DNA of 64,000 nucleotides from JAMWCX01 sp964352425 (GCA_964352425.1 CAYGRZ010000001.1:62001-126000); one strand, 5' to 3'. Positions 8,264 to 16,423 are shown, counted from the stretch's first letter. Notes: generated from the sequence alone by a model not told the origin. Made by a program: numbers and translations.

Positions 8264-8337
8264 GCGAGCGTAGTTCAATGGTAGAATACTAGCTTCCCAA
8301 GCTAGATACGGGGGTTCGATTCCCCTCGCTCGCTCCA
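8264..8337 (+). tRNA. tRNA-Gly (anticodon CCC)
   Basis: Full cloverleaf by eye: acceptor GCGAGCG (8264-8270) pairs with CGCTCGC (8327-8333), anticodon stem CTAGC/GCTAG around loop TTCCCAA, T-arm GGGGG-TTCGATT-CCCCT, discriminator T and a genome-encoded CCA at 8335-8337. The CCC anticodon reads GGG. The NlpD-like gene starts 15 bases after the CCA, so the tRNA may be the 5' part of a joint transcript. Confidence 0.95.
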
Positions 8338-8352
8338 GTTTTACCGAAAGAG

Positions 8353-9099
8353 ATGAAGATGAAGGTAATTATTATTATAGTGTCGGCCCTTGCGCTCGCC
8401 GGATGCGCGACGACACACCAGCGCACATACACCTGCGCTACGCCGGTGTATTCCCATGAATACGACTCGGTGAACCTCGCTCCGACTGTCGGGGGCCTCC
8501 AGCCGATGGCGCCTGCGCAAGTTCGTCATACCGTACGGCCCGGCGAGACGCTCTGGGGCATCTCGAAGGCATATGATGTCGATCTCGACGACCTCGTGAA
8601 GGCTAACTCGATAAAGGATACAGGCTCGATCGAAAAAGGTCAGATCCTGGCCATACCCGGCAGGGCGCGGTCCGGGCCTGTAGCAAGGGCCGCCACGACC
8701 ACCTATGCGCGGTCACGATCCGCGGTCTCTTTTGTCTGGCCGGTAAAGGGCGCTGTTCTGTCCCGTTTCGGATCGACCGCCGACAAGGTCGTGAATAAAG
8801 GCATCGATATCAAAGCGAATGAAGGCTCAGGCGTTGCCGCCTCCCGGGAGGGGAAGGTCGTGTTTTGCGATGAATATCTGAAAGGGTTCGGCAAGACCGT
8901 CATCATAGACCATATGGACGGCTACCAGACGGTCTACTCCTATAATTCTGATATTACCGTCAGGGTCGGCGACACGGTCCGGCAGCGGGATGTGATCGCA
9001 AAGGTCGGTTCAAGCGGCCGCGCCCGGGTGTCGATGCTCCATTTCGAGATACGCAGGAACGGGGAGCCGCAGAACCCGGAGTTTTATCTGACGAAATAG
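8353..9099 (+). CDS. nlpD: NlpD-like lipoprotein: LysM plus inactive LytM domain
   Basis: 248 residues. Lipoprotein signal with lipobox ALAGC (Cys about residue 18), then a LysM domain (HTVRPGETLWGISKAYDVDLDDLVKANSI, about 60-103), then an M23/LytM domain. The domain lacks zinc ligands: NKGIDIKANE has Asn where peptidases have His, and MLHFEIRRNG has Met where they have the first His of HxH. The same changes (NKGIDI, RLHFEIR) mark NlpD, which activates cell-wall amidases at division instead of cutting peptidoglycan itself. That role is inferred here. An alternative start is the ATG at 8359. Confidence 0.85.
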   Translation: MKMKVIIIIVSALALAGCATTHQRTYTCATPVYSHEYDSVNLAPTVGGLQPMAPAQVRHTVRPGETLWGISKAYDVDLDDLVKANSIKDTGSIEKGQILAIPGRARSGPVARAATTTYARSRSAVSFVWPVKGAVLSRFGSTADKVVNKGIDIKANEGSGVAASREGKVVFCDEYLKGFGKTVIIDHMDGYQTVYSYNSDITVRVGDTVRQRDVIAKVGSSGRARVSMLHFEIRRNGEPQNPEFYLTK

Positions 9100-9141
9100 T
9101 AACGGTTGTACATCCTCCTTCGCCTGTGCATGTGATTGAGG

Positions 9142-9209
9142 GAGATTGGCTTCCGCCTTCGCCGTCACGCCTGGACCGGATGAGGCTTCGGCGGACAGGT
9201 CGGCGGATG
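9142..9209 (-). repeat. CCGCCGA/GGCGAAGGCGGA family repeat
   Basis: Read on the minus strand it begins ATCCGCCGAC and ends GGCGAAGGCGGAAGCC plus AATCT, the same ends as the copy at 46233-46330. It overlaps the apparent 5' extension of the following open reading frame, which shows that the extension is repeat DNA and not coding. Confidence 0.65.
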
Positions 9210-9238
9210 ATTTCACCGGAATAAATTATGAGGAAATC

Positions 9239-10870
9239 ATGTTTAGCGAACCGGTAGTGGGACAGGATTTTTTCGGCCGTGAAGAAGTGCTCGAGATACT
9301 GAATAAGAGGGTGCTCGCCCTGAAGGACGGCTACAGGCAGAACGTCGCGCTGACCGGCCAGAGCCTCGCCGGCAAATCATCGATCATCCTTCATTTCCTG
9401 CACACGATACAGGAAGAGGGCTTTATACCCATCTATGTGGAAGTGGTCAGGGAGCCGTTCCGGTCATTCGCGAACAAATTTATCGCGACGATGCTCTTCC
9501 ACGCCATGCTGAAGAAGGGCGAACAGCCTGCCTCGGACCTGGCCTCCCTGCTGGAGACCGGCCAGGATGTGCTCCCGAAGACCTCATCCGCGATAAAGCA
9601 GGTGAGCGCCTATATCGAGCGCGGGGAATGCGAAACCGCGTATCAGTCGCTCCTCGAACTCACCTCGGTCCTGAAGGCCGAGCTCGGAACCCCGTGCATT
9701 GTCATACTGGACGAATTCGACAATCTCGAAGGCCTCGGCATAAAGAACCCGTTCCTGAGTTTCGGCAAGGTCATCATGGTCCAGAAGGACACGATGTATA
9801 TAGTCTCGAGCTCCCGGAACCTTGCGATAAAGAAGATCATCTCCGAAAAGCTCTCGCTCCTTTTCGGGAACTTCGAGGTCGTCAAGGTCGAAAATTACGG
9901 TATTAAGGTATCCTGCGATTTTCTCCATACAAGGCTCGGCGGGTTCGAAATCGATGAGTTTGCGAAGAAGTTCCTGATAGCCTTCACCGACGGCAACCCC
10001 TTCTACCTGAGCAGGATGGCGGGCCTGTTGAAAGAGACGGCTATCGGGCGCATGACGAGCCTGATAGACGCCGATATGGTTTCCGACGCGATACTCGAGC
10101 TCGTCTATAACTCGAACGGCACGATCCACCAGTATTTGATGAACTACATCCTCGAGCTGCTCGACACCAGGACGAGGGACTACCATATAGCGATACTCGT
10201 GGCTATAGCCGGCGGCTGTAACAAGCATGCCGATATTGCCAGGCTCATCAGGACGACCCAGCGCGATGTGATAGCCTCTCTCTCGCGCCTCTGCGAGCAG
10301 GGGCTGGTTTCCAAGAACGGCGTATTCTACGCGATTGACGATGTGATGCTCGAGTTCTGGCTCAAATACGTCTACCAGAGGAAGAAGGATCTCCTCGTCG
10401 ACGGCGCGTTCGACAAGACGGCGCTCTTCAGGGAAGAGATCAAGGCCTATATGGCCTCGTTCGCGCAGGAATACGGGATGAGCATCACCGCGCGTGTCGC
10501 CAGGCTTTTCAACCTGTTCTCGAACGAGCTCGTGCAGCTCGAATCGAAGAGCGCGAGGCTGCCGCACTTCACCAAGGTCGAGGCGAAATCTTTTGCGGAC
10601 GCTACGCACTACGTCGCGGCATCTTTCAGGGGGAATTTCTGGATAACGCAGGTCTTCGAGCGGGATGTGAATGAAAATGACATCGTCTCATTCATACGGA
10701 ACGTCAAGGGCCTGAACTGCACAATATCCAACAAGCTTTTAATATCGCTGAAGGGTATGGATGAGAACACAAAACTCCTTGCCAAGGAGCTGAAAATATC
10801 GATCTGGGACAGCCGCACCCTGAACAATCTGCTGAACCTCTACCGGATGAAAAGGATCATCATGCCGTGA
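9239..10870 (+). CDS. P-loop ATPase with winged helix and nuclease-like C-terminus
   Basis: 543 residues from the ATG at 9239, chosen because GAGGAA lies just before it and the longer frame (9146) runs through repeat DNA. FFGREEVLEIL opens an archaeal-type ATPase domain; Walker A is LTGQSLAGKSSIILHF and Walker B is CIVILDEFDNLEG. A winged-helix region follows (IARLIRTTQRDVIASLSRLCEQGLVSK), then FWLKYVYQRK. The last 100 residues (VEAKSFADATHYVAASFRG...TISNKLLISLKG) resemble the restriction-endonuclease fold seen at the end of DUF234-type ATPases. Function unknown; a role in DNA transactions is a guess. Overlaps the next gene by 4 bases. Confidence 0.75.
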   Translation: MFSEPVVGQDFFGREEVLEILNKRVLALKDGYRQNVALTGQSLAGKSSIILHFLHTIQEEGFIPIYVEVVREPFRSFANKFIATMLFHAMLKKGEQPASDLASLLETGQDVLPKTSSAIKQVSAYIERGECETAYQSLLELTSVLKAELGTPCIVILDEFDNLEGLGIKNPFLSFGKVIMVQKDTMYIVSSSRNLAIKKIISEKLSLLFGNFEVVKVENYGIKVSCDFLHTRLGGFEIDEFAKKFLIAFTDGNPFYLSRMAGLLKETAIGRMTSLIDADMVSDAILELVYNSNGTIHQYLMNYILELLDTRTRDYHIAILVAIAGGCNKHADIARLIRTTQRDVIASLSRLCEQGLVSKNGVFYAIDDVMLEFWLKYVYQRKKDLLVDGAFDKTALFREEIKAYMASFAQEYGMSITARVARLFNLFSNELVQLESKSARLPHFTKVEAKSFADATHYVAASFRGNFWITQVFERDVNENDIVSFIRNVKGLNCTISNKLLISLKGMDENTKLLAKELKISIWDSRTLNNLLNLYRMKRIIMP

Positions 10871-11349
10871 AGATACTCGTCATTTCCGATACGCATATCC
10901 CGAGAGTGGCCCAGGACCTTCCTCAAAGCATCTATGATCAGATCGCGAAGGTCGATATGATCCTTCACGCCGGAGATTTTGTCGACGAAGACGTCCTGGT
11001 AAAATTGAAGAAGCTTAAAACGACGCATGCCGTCTATGGCAACATGGATTCGATCGTGCTTCGCCGCACGCTGAAGGCCAAGGAGGTCATTATGGCGGGC
11101 AAATTCAGGATAGGGTTGATACACGGTTACGGGGCGCCGCGCGATCTCTTAGATACGGTACGCTCGGAGTTCGGCACCGTTGACGCTATAGTCTTCGGCC
11201 ATTCACATACGGCCGTGAGCACCATCAAGGACGGGATACTGTTCTTTAATCCGGGCAGCCCGACCGACACGATATTCGCCGCCACAAATTCTTACGGCAT
11301 CCTGGACGTGACCGACAAAAAGATAGAAGGCAGCATCGTCACATTATGA
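10867..11349 (+). CDS. YfcE/MJ0936-type metallophosphodiesterase
   Basis: 160 residues, GTG start overlapping the ATPase stop (GTGA). Calcineurin-like fold with all metal motifs: VISDTHIPR, LHAGDFVDE, VYGNMDS, LIHGYG and FGHSHTAV, ending in FNPGSPTD. The family hydrolyses phosphodiesters in vitro; the natural substrate is not known. Coupled to both neighbours (4-base overlaps on each side), so the ATPase, this enzyme and thymidylate synthase are translated together. Confidence 0.9.
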   Translation: MKILVISDTHIPRVAQDLPQSIYDQIAKVDMILHAGDFVDEDVLVKLKKLKTTHAVYGNMDSIVLRRTLKAKEVIMAGKFRIGLIHGYGAPRDLLDTVRSEFGTVDAIVFGHSHTAVSTIKDGILFFNPGSPTDTIFAATNSYGILDVTDKKIEGSIVTL

Positions 11350-12170
11350 GAAAAAGAGAGATCCCCGTATTTACAATCGAGGGCCAGACACTGCCGGAGG
11401 TATGGGAAAAAGCGGTCATAGCGACATGGAACGGCGGGGCCGATATCAAGACCGAATATGACAAGCCCGATGACCCGGCGAGCAAGGATTCGACGATGAT
11501 CATGGTCATCAACGATCCGATGAAAGAGCCCCGGATCCACCGCGCGTTCCCCGGAGGGCTTGAGGACCTCGAGGTCTACAGGCAGGAGGTCGTCTCGGGG
11601 ATCCATGACCACTGGATTGCCCCGGAAGAGGGTAAGTGGACATACACCTACCACCAGCGGCTGGCGAACTTTCCGATCGAAGGCGAACATGTCGACCAGC
11701 TGGACTACATAATAAGGAAGCTCTCTGCCACACCGTATACGAGAAGGGCGCAGGGGATAACATGGAATCCGAAATGCGATCCGGTCACCGACGACCCGCC
11801 GTGCCTGCAAAGGATATGGTGCCGGCTCGTACAGCAGGATGACGGCTCTTACTCGCTCGACATGAACACCCACTGGCGGTCACGTGACGCCTACAAGGCG
11901 AGCTTCATGAACATATTCGCGCTGACCGACCTCCAGAGGGCGATGGCCGGCGAAATATCGAAGAGATTGGGCCGGGTAGTTTCCGTCGGCAGGTACGTCG
12001 ATATAAGCGACAGCTTCCATATCTACGGCAGCTACTTCGACGATTTCAAGAATTTCCTGAAGATGGCTACCGAGAGGACGTTCGATGAGAAGACGTGGCC
12101 GACCGAGTTTGCCGAGCCGTTCTTTGAGGACGCGAGGATAAAGCTCGAAAAAGAAAAGCAGGGAGTATAA
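11346..12170 (+). CDS. thyA: Thymidylate synthase, ThyA family, divergent
   Basis: 274 residues. Makes dTMP from dUMP with methylene-tetrahydrofolate. Despite low overall resemblance to the E. coli enzyme, the active-site residues are all present: TRRAQGITW (phosphate Arg pair), DDPPCLQ (catalytic Cys), HWRSRDAYKASFMNI (Arg, Asp and Asn that hold dUMP) and DSFHIYGSY (His and Tyr). Overlaps the phosphodiesterase stop by 4 bases. Context with dgt downstream suggests a small dNTP-metabolism cluster. Confidence 0.85.
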   Translation: MRKREIPVFTIEGQTLPEVWEKAVIATWNGGADIKTEYDKPDDPASKDSTMIMVINDPMKEPRIHRAFPGGLEDLEVYRQEVVSGIHDHWIAPEEGKWTYTYHQRLANFPIEGEHVDQLDYIIRKLSATPYTRRAQGITWNPKCDPVTDDPPCLQRIWCRLVQQDDGSYSLDMNTHWRSRDAYKASFMNIFALTDLQRAMAGEISKRLGRVVSVGRYVDISDSFHIYGSYFDDFKNFLKMATERTFDEKTWPTEFAEPFFEDARIKLEKEKQGV

Positions 12171-12319
12171 TGAGTAAAGAACAAAGTACAGAGAACAGAG
12201 TCAAAAGTACAGCTAATTATCGTTTAGAATCTGTTCATTTGGCCTTGTCTGTTCTTTGTTCTTTTTGATATGTTTGTACTTTGTATTTTGTGATTTGTAC
12301 TTTAAACGAGGAGTTTAGT
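12171..12319. repeat. Low-complexity A/C and T/G intergenic tract with inverted repeat
   Basis: An AC/AG-rich run (AAAGAACAAAGTACAGAG, from 12176) is mirrored by TCTGTTCTTTGTTCTTT (from about 12248), so the tract can fold back. It also contains repeated TTTGTACTTTG units. No gene is supported. The ribosome site of the following HIT gene (ACGAGGAG) closes it. Confidence 0.5.
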
Positions 12320-12790
12320 ATGGATAAGCTATGGGCCCCGTGGAGGAGCAAATACATATATCTGCGCAAGATTAAGGCCTGTATATTCTGCGGCGCCAAG
12401 TATGCCCGCGACCACAAGGCACGGTATATACTTGAGCGCTCAGGCCATTCGTTTTCGATGCTGAACCTGTATCCTTACAACAACGGCCATGTGATGGTCG
12501 CGCCGTACCGGCACGTATCGAGCCTTGAACTCCTGTCTGAAGAAGAGCTCGCCGACCTGATACGGCTGGTGAACGCTGCGAAAAGAGAGATCGACAGGAA
12601 GATGAAGCCCCACGGGTACAACATCGGATGGAACCTGGGCAAGGTCGCCGGCGCGGGGTTTTCCGGCCATGTCCATGTGCATATAGTGCCGCGCTGGACC
12701 GGCGATACCAACTTCATACCGGTCATCGGCAACACGAAGGTTGTCTCGGAATCGCTCGACGCGATGTACGCTCTCCTCAAAAAGAGATAA
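12320..12790 (+). CDS. HIT-family nucleotide hydrolase/transferase (AP4A-type)
   Basis: 156 residues from the ATG at 12320, preceded by ACGAGGAG; an upstream in-frame start at 12281 lies in low-complexity DNA. The opening WAPWRSKYI and ACIFCGAK are typical of bacterial AP4A phosphorylase-like HIT proteins, YPYNNGHVMVAPYRHV is the nucleotide loop, and HVHVHIVPRW is the histidine triad. Acts on a nucleoside phosphate; the substrate is unknown. A second, shorter HIT protein is at 28517. Confidence 0.88.
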   Translation: MDKLWAPWRSKYIYLRKIKACIFCGAKYARDHKARYILERSGHSFSMLNLYPYNNGHVMVAPYRHVSSLELLSEEELADLIRLVNAAKREIDRKMKPHGYNIGWNLGKVAGAGFSGHVHVHIVPRWTGDTNFIPVIGNTKVVSESLDAMYALLKKR

Positions 12791-12794
12791 GGCC

Positions 12795-13946
12795 ATGCTG
12801 AAGAGAAGGGACCTCGAAAAGAAGGAAAGCCTCCTCGCCCCGTATGCGCAGAAGAGCCGCATGACGAAGGGAAGGGTCTACAAGGAACCTGAGCACGGCT
12901 ACAGGTCATGTTACCAGCGTGACCGTGACCGGATCATCTATTCGACCGCGTTCCGCAGGCTTGAATACAAGACGCAGGTCTTCGTGAACCACGAGGGCGA
13001 TTATTACCGGACGCGGCTCACGCACACGCTCGAGGTCAGCCAGATAGCCCGCGCGATAGCGCGCGCGCTGAAACTGAACGAGGACCTTGTCGACGCGATA
13101 AGCCTCGCCCACGACCTCGGCCACACCCCATTCGGCCATTCGGGCGAAGATGCCTTGAACGAGATGATGAAATCCCACGGCGGGTTCGAACATAACGCCC
13201 AGGGCCTGAGGGTCGTCGACATCCTTGAGCAGCGCTACCCGGATTTCCCCGGCCTCAATCTCACGCATGAGGTAAGGGAAGGCATCATACGGCACTCCAC
13301 CGCATACGACCGTCCGCACCCTGTCGTGCCGTTCACTACGAAAGGTTCGCCGCTCCTGGAGATTCAGGTCGTCGATATCGCCGACGAGATCGCGTACGAT
13401 AATCACGATCTTGACGACGGCATCACGAGCGGCCTTATCAAGGAATCTGACCTGCGGCATATTAAGTTGTGGGCCGACAAGAAGAGAGCGATCGAGAAGA
13501 AGTACCGCTCGATCAAGGACGAGATACGGAAGTATCAGATCATCCGCTCGCTGATAAACGAGCAGGTCACCGATGTCATCTTCCGGACCGAGGCGAACAT
13601 CCGCAGGCGCCGGGTCCGGTCGGCGGCTGATGTGGCGAAGATACCCGAAAGGATCGTCACGTTCTCGGACACTATGCGGCTCTTGCGCCTGCCGATGCGC
13701 GAATTTCTCATCAAGGGCCTCTACCAGCATTACCGGGTCGTCAGGATGGCCAACAAGGCTTACCGCTTCATAGAGAGCCTGTTCAATATTTATCTCGATA
13801 AGCCGGAGCAGCTTCCGCCGGGGACCCAGTCGAGGCTGAAGATTGAGTCAAAGCACCGCGTGATATGCGATTACATCGCCGGCATGACCGACCGCTATGC
13901 GCTGGACGAGTACAAGAAGTTCTTTGAGCCGTACGAGAGGGTGTAA
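12795..13946 (+). CDS. dgt: dGTP triphosphohydrolase-like HD protein
   Basis: 383 residues; start at 12795 chosen because the longer frame overlaps the HIT gene. HD-domain residues are intact: THTLEVSQIARAIARAL, LAHDLGHTPFGHSGEDAL, GGFEHNAQGLRVVDILE, and the final HD-type VVDIADEIAYDNHDLDDG. The length and these motifs fit the short dGTPase-like branch, which cleaves dNTPs to nucleosides and triphosphate. It follows HIT by 4 bases. Confidence 0.9.
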   Translation: MLKRRDLEKKESLLAPYAQKSRMTKGRVYKEPEHGYRSCYQRDRDRIIYSTAFRRLEYKTQVFVNHEGDYYRTRLTHTLEVSQIARAIARALKLNEDLVDAISLAHDLGHTPFGHSGEDALNEMMKSHGGFEHNAQGLRVVDILEQRYPDFPGLNLTHEVREGIIRHSTAYDRPHPVVPFTTKGSPLLEIQVVDIADEIAYDNHDLDDGITSGLIKESDLRHIKLWADKKRAIEKKYRSIKDEIRKYQIIRSLINEQVTDVIFRTEANIRRRRVRSAADVAKIPERIVTFSDTMRLLRLPMREFLIKGLYQHYRVVRMANKAYRFIESLFNIYLDKPEQLPPGTQSRLKIESKHRVICDYIAGMTDRYALDEYKKFFEPYERV

Positions 13947-14070
13947 TTTTTCCGCTTTTATCAGGGCGTTAACTTTTGGGCACTCGCTTTTATTAGTTGA
14001 GCAAGCCCTTGCGGCCTGGGGGGATGGGGGCACGCTAAAAGCTCCGCCGCTCGAGGAAGCAGAAATATTT
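13945..14070. repeat. Outer inverted repeat of the nested element (copy 2)
   Basis: Left arm 13945-13985 holds AACTTTTGGGCACTCGC, identical to 6316-6332. The right arm 14031-14070 holds CCGCCGCTCGAGGAAGC, close to 6530-6545. The arms are imperfect reverse complements. Unlike copy 1 the inner unit is not between the arms but just downstream (14127-14328). Confidence 0.6.
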
Positions 14071-14126
14071 GTGGTAGGGCAGGTGAGCGAAAAGCGAACC
14101 TGCCCGATGAGGGGCTTAGGGCGAGC

Positions 14127-14328
14127 AAATTTTTACGGGTGACGCGAGGGGGCCTTGAGAAGCGCACAAGCGAGCGCGGGATGGGGCAGTACAGACACCC
14201 GCCTGTCAGCATGTCACTTGTGAACCCCGCGCGAGCGCGGAGCATCGCAAAGGACACCGAGCGGCACCTCGACAAGCTCGGTGCTCGCCCTGAGCGAAGT
14301 CGAAGGGCGGCAGGACCCGTAAAAATTT
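14127..14328 (+). repeat. Inner TIR-bounded repeat unit (copy 2)
   Basis: 202 bases with perfect 14-base inverted ends: AAATTTTTACGGGT (14127-14140) and ACCCGTAAAAATTT (14315-14328). The 35-base core at 14176-14210 matches copy 1 in reverse complement without a mismatch. It is longer than copy 1 because a second repeat (14267-14307) interrupts it. It follows dgt, as copy 1 follows thiC. Confidence 0.75.
14267..14307. repeat. CCTTCGAC/CTGAGCGAAGTCGAAGG palindrome, copy 1
   Basis: CCTCGACAAGCTCGG followed by CCTGAGCGAAGTCGAAGG, forming an imperfect hairpin. The same unit occurs at 20914-20958 and 39087-39130. Here it sits inside the inner repeat unit at a point where copy 1 (about 6366-6375) has no such sequence. 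Confidence 0.65.
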
Positions 14329-14384
14329 CCTGCGACCCTGGCCTGTTACTAACAAGAGCCAGGGCAGACAAGCGGAAGGCAGCC

Positions 14385-14531
14385 ATGAAGTTTCTGATCA
14401 TTACGGTATTGGCGTTAATGCTGTCCGGGTGCTCCAGCATCCGGATCAAGGAAGGCGGGCTCGCCGTCGGTAAAGATACGACTGCGACTGTGGACGACGT
14501 GGGAGTGGCGAGGGTGACCAACCAGTTCTGA
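14385..14531 (+). CDS. Small lipoprotein, unknown function
   Basis: 48 residues. Lipoprotein signal with lipobox LMLSGC, then a short polar tail (SIRIKEGGLAVGKDTTATVDDVGVARVTNQF). The ATG at 14385 is chosen because it begins the signal peptide; the longer frame upstream runs through repeat DNA. Weak ribosome site (GGAAGG). Not recognised beyond being a lipoprotein. Confidence 0.55.
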   Translation: MKFLIITVLALMLSGCSSIRIKEGGLAVGKDTTATVDDVGVARVTNQF

Positions 14532-14580
14532 CCCCTGCCGGGCGTATATAGCCTTCACGAAAAAGGCGTCCAAATAGGCG

Positions 14581-14610
14581 TTGACACGGCTTAAGCGTTC
14601 GCCGTATAAT
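14581..14610 (+). promoter_or_regulatory. Sigma-70 type promoter, TTGACA-18-TATAAT
   Basis: TTGACA at 14581-14586 and TATAAT at 14605-14610, spacing 18. Transcription would begin near 14617, only about five bases before the ATG at 14622, and no ribosome site is seen, so the mRNA may be almost leaderless. Confidence 0.75.
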
Positions 14611-14621
14611 CGTTTACCGGC

Positions 14622-16151
14622 ATGGAAGAGACAAAGAACCATACTTATCAGAGGGAACTGTTCGACAGGCTGAAGAAGAGCCCCAGCCTCAAGAAGGCCC
14701 AGGAGTGCTTCGGCTGTGTCATCAAGCCGGCCGCGTGGTGGATCGTCGAAAAGCCCAGCCCGAAATTCGCGGACGTGCAGAAGCTCATCTGCGGCAACTG
14801 CCCCTCGGTAAAGAGATCATCCCCCAGGCAACTGCGCCAATGCGTGAAAGAAGTCCTCGGGATGCTTGCCGGGGCCGCCGAAGAGAAGCGGCTGATCAAG
14901 TTCGACTGCCCTGAAGGCATGCACGGGTTTATATGCCCGGTCATTCAGGCAGATAAGATATTCGGCTACCTGGGCGCCTGCTACGCCAAGAAAGAGATCT
15001 CGCCGCAGGTGCTTGAGATTTTCTCAGCGTTCATCGCCACGATCGTCAAAGAGGTGCAGAAGGAGCTGGAGCTCTCAAAGCTGTATGAGACGCTTCGGCC
15101 GCGCGCGATAGCCCTCTCGACCGTTCACACCGTCCACCGCCTGATCAGCTCGACGCTGGACTTAAACGAGCTGCTGCCGCGCATCGCGAGGCTTTCGCTC
15201 CAGGTCATGAGGGCCAACCGCTGTTCGATAAAGCTCGTCGACTCGAAGCGCAAGGTCCTGCTGCCGAAAGTCACCGTCGACCTCAGGGAAAAGAACATCA
15301 GGCTGAAGAAGGTGAAGGTTGGCAGGTGGGCGCCGGGCAAGGCCGTCAAGTTCGGCAGGCCGATACGCGGCCGCGACTACCTGGCCACACCGCTCATCGA
15401 CGAGGACGTGATCGGCGTCATAACATTGTATGACAAGATCGACAAGAAGCCGTTCAGCATATTCGACCAGGAGATCATGTCGACTATGACCGAGCAGGCG
15501 GTCATAGCGATAAAGAACGCCCAGCTGTACAAGGAGCAGGAGAAGCTGACGATGGGCACGATCAAGGCGCTGGCCAAGGTGCTCGATACGCGCGCGCCCG
15601 GGACGTACATACCGCGCGCCTCATTTATAAAGATCACCCTTGCGATCGGGCAGGAGCTGCACATGGACAGCGACAGCCTGAAGAGCCTCCAGTACGCTTC
15701 GATCCTGCACGATGCCGGCGAAATATTCGTGCCCGAGGCCGTTCTCGCCAAGCCGGCGAAACTGACCGGCGCGGAGTACGATATGGTCAAGGAGCACCCG
15801 GCCGCGGGAGTCGAGATAATCAAACACATGAAGGCGCTCAAATCCGCAACGCCTATCATCCTGTACCACCATGAAAATTACGACGGCACCGGATATCCGA
15901 AAGGCCTGAAGAAGGACCAGATACCGCTCGGCGCCAGGATTATGGCCGCGGTCAGCGCATTCGAAGCGATGATAACGATGAAACCTTACAGGGTGACGAA
16001 GACGCTCGATGAGGCGATCGATGAGATAAAGGCCAACGCCGGCACCCAGTTCGACCCGAAAGTGGTCGAGGTGTTCCTGAAAGTGACAAAGAAGAAGGAT
16101 ATAAGGGCATTGCTCGAGAAAGAATTGTATGGACCTAAACCGGCTGCTTAA
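14622..16151 (+). CDS. PocR-GAF-HD-GYP signalling protein, altered active site
   Basis: 509 residues. N-terminal PocR-like sensor with clustered Cys (ECFGC, CGNCPS, RQC, FDCPEG), a GAF domain (about 160-300), and a C-terminal HD-GYP domain (about 305-490). The HD-GYP hallmark HHENYDGTGYPKGL is intact, and LHDAGEIFVPE keeps the HD pair. However, the first conserved His is replaced (PRASFIKITLAI) and VxDxFDA reads VSAFEAM, so metal ligands are missing. It may sense a ligand and bind c-di-GMP without cutting it. The start follows a consensus promoter. Its stop overlaps the next gene by 23 bases. Confidence 0.8.
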   Translation: MEETKNHTYQRELFDRLKKSPSLKKAQECFGCVIKPAAWWIVEKPSPKFADVQKLICGNCPSVKRSSPRQLRQCVKEVLGMLAGAAEEKRLIKFDCPEGMHGFICPVIQADKIFGYLGACYAKKEISPQVLEIFSAFIATIVKEVQKELELSKLYETLRPRAIALSTVHTVHRLISSTLDLNELLPRIARLSLQVMRANRCSIKLVDSKRKVLLPKVTVDLREKNIRLKKVKVGRWAPGKAVKFGRPIRGRDYLATPLIDEDVIGVITLYDKIDKKPFSIFDQEIMSTMTEQAVIAIKNAQLYKEQEKLTMGTIKALAKVLDTRAPGTYIPRASFIKITLAIGQELHMDSDSLKSLQYASILHDAGEIFVPEAVLAKPAKLTGAEYDMVKEHPAAGVEIIKHMKALKSATPIILYHHENYDGTGYPKGLKKDQIPLGARIMAAVSAFEAMITMKPYRVTKTLDEAIDEIKANAGTQFDPKVVEVFLKVTKKKDIRALLEKELYGPKPAA

Positions 16152-16398
16152 ATCCGAGAGGCATTTCAAGATACTGGCGTTCTTCCACGAGAACCAGGCG
16201 TCGATAGATACGCCGCGCGGCGTTGCCACATGGATCGGAGACGAACGCTCGAAGGTGCAGCGTGCTCTCGAAGACCTCGTCAAACTCGATATCCTCGTCG
16301 CCCACCGATCTACATCAACTACCGGCTACAGCTACACCCGCGACGCCAAACTTATCTCGAAGATAGGCAAGCTCCTGAAGCAGCACAGGCCCGCATAA
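16129..16398 (+). CDS. Winged-helix DNA-binding protein
   Basis: 89 residues, basic. Helices LNRLLKSERHFKILAFFHEN, then TPRGVATWIGDERSKVQRALEDLVKLDILVAHRSTST, read as a winged helix with a recognition helix and a beta wing. Nothing else is recognised. The start lies inside the end of the PocR-GAF-HD-GYP gene (23-base overlap), so the two are probably co-translated and it may act in the same response. Confidence 0.65.
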   Translation: MDLNRLLKSERHFKILAFFHENQASIDTPRGVATWIGDERSKVQRALEDLVKLDILVAHRSTSTTGYSYTRDAKLISKIGKLLKQHRPA

Positions 16399-16423
16399 CC
16401 GCCGAAGACCGCCTCCTGACACT

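Noticed and set aside
9146..9238. N-terminal extension of the ATPase gene from an upstream start
   Set aside because: The stretch is a copy of a dispersed repeat, and a ribosome site stands before the ATG at 9239.
11346..12170. Pseudogene of thymidylate synthase
   Set aside because: Overall divergence is high, but the catalytic Cys and all main dUMP-binding residues are present and the frame is intact.
12171..12319. CRISPR-like or tandem repeat array
   Set aside because: Units are irregular low-complexity tracts without constant repeats and spacers.
14139..14384. Coding extension upstream of the small lipoprotein
   Set aside because: It would place 82 residues before the signal peptide and crosses the TIR-bounded repeat.
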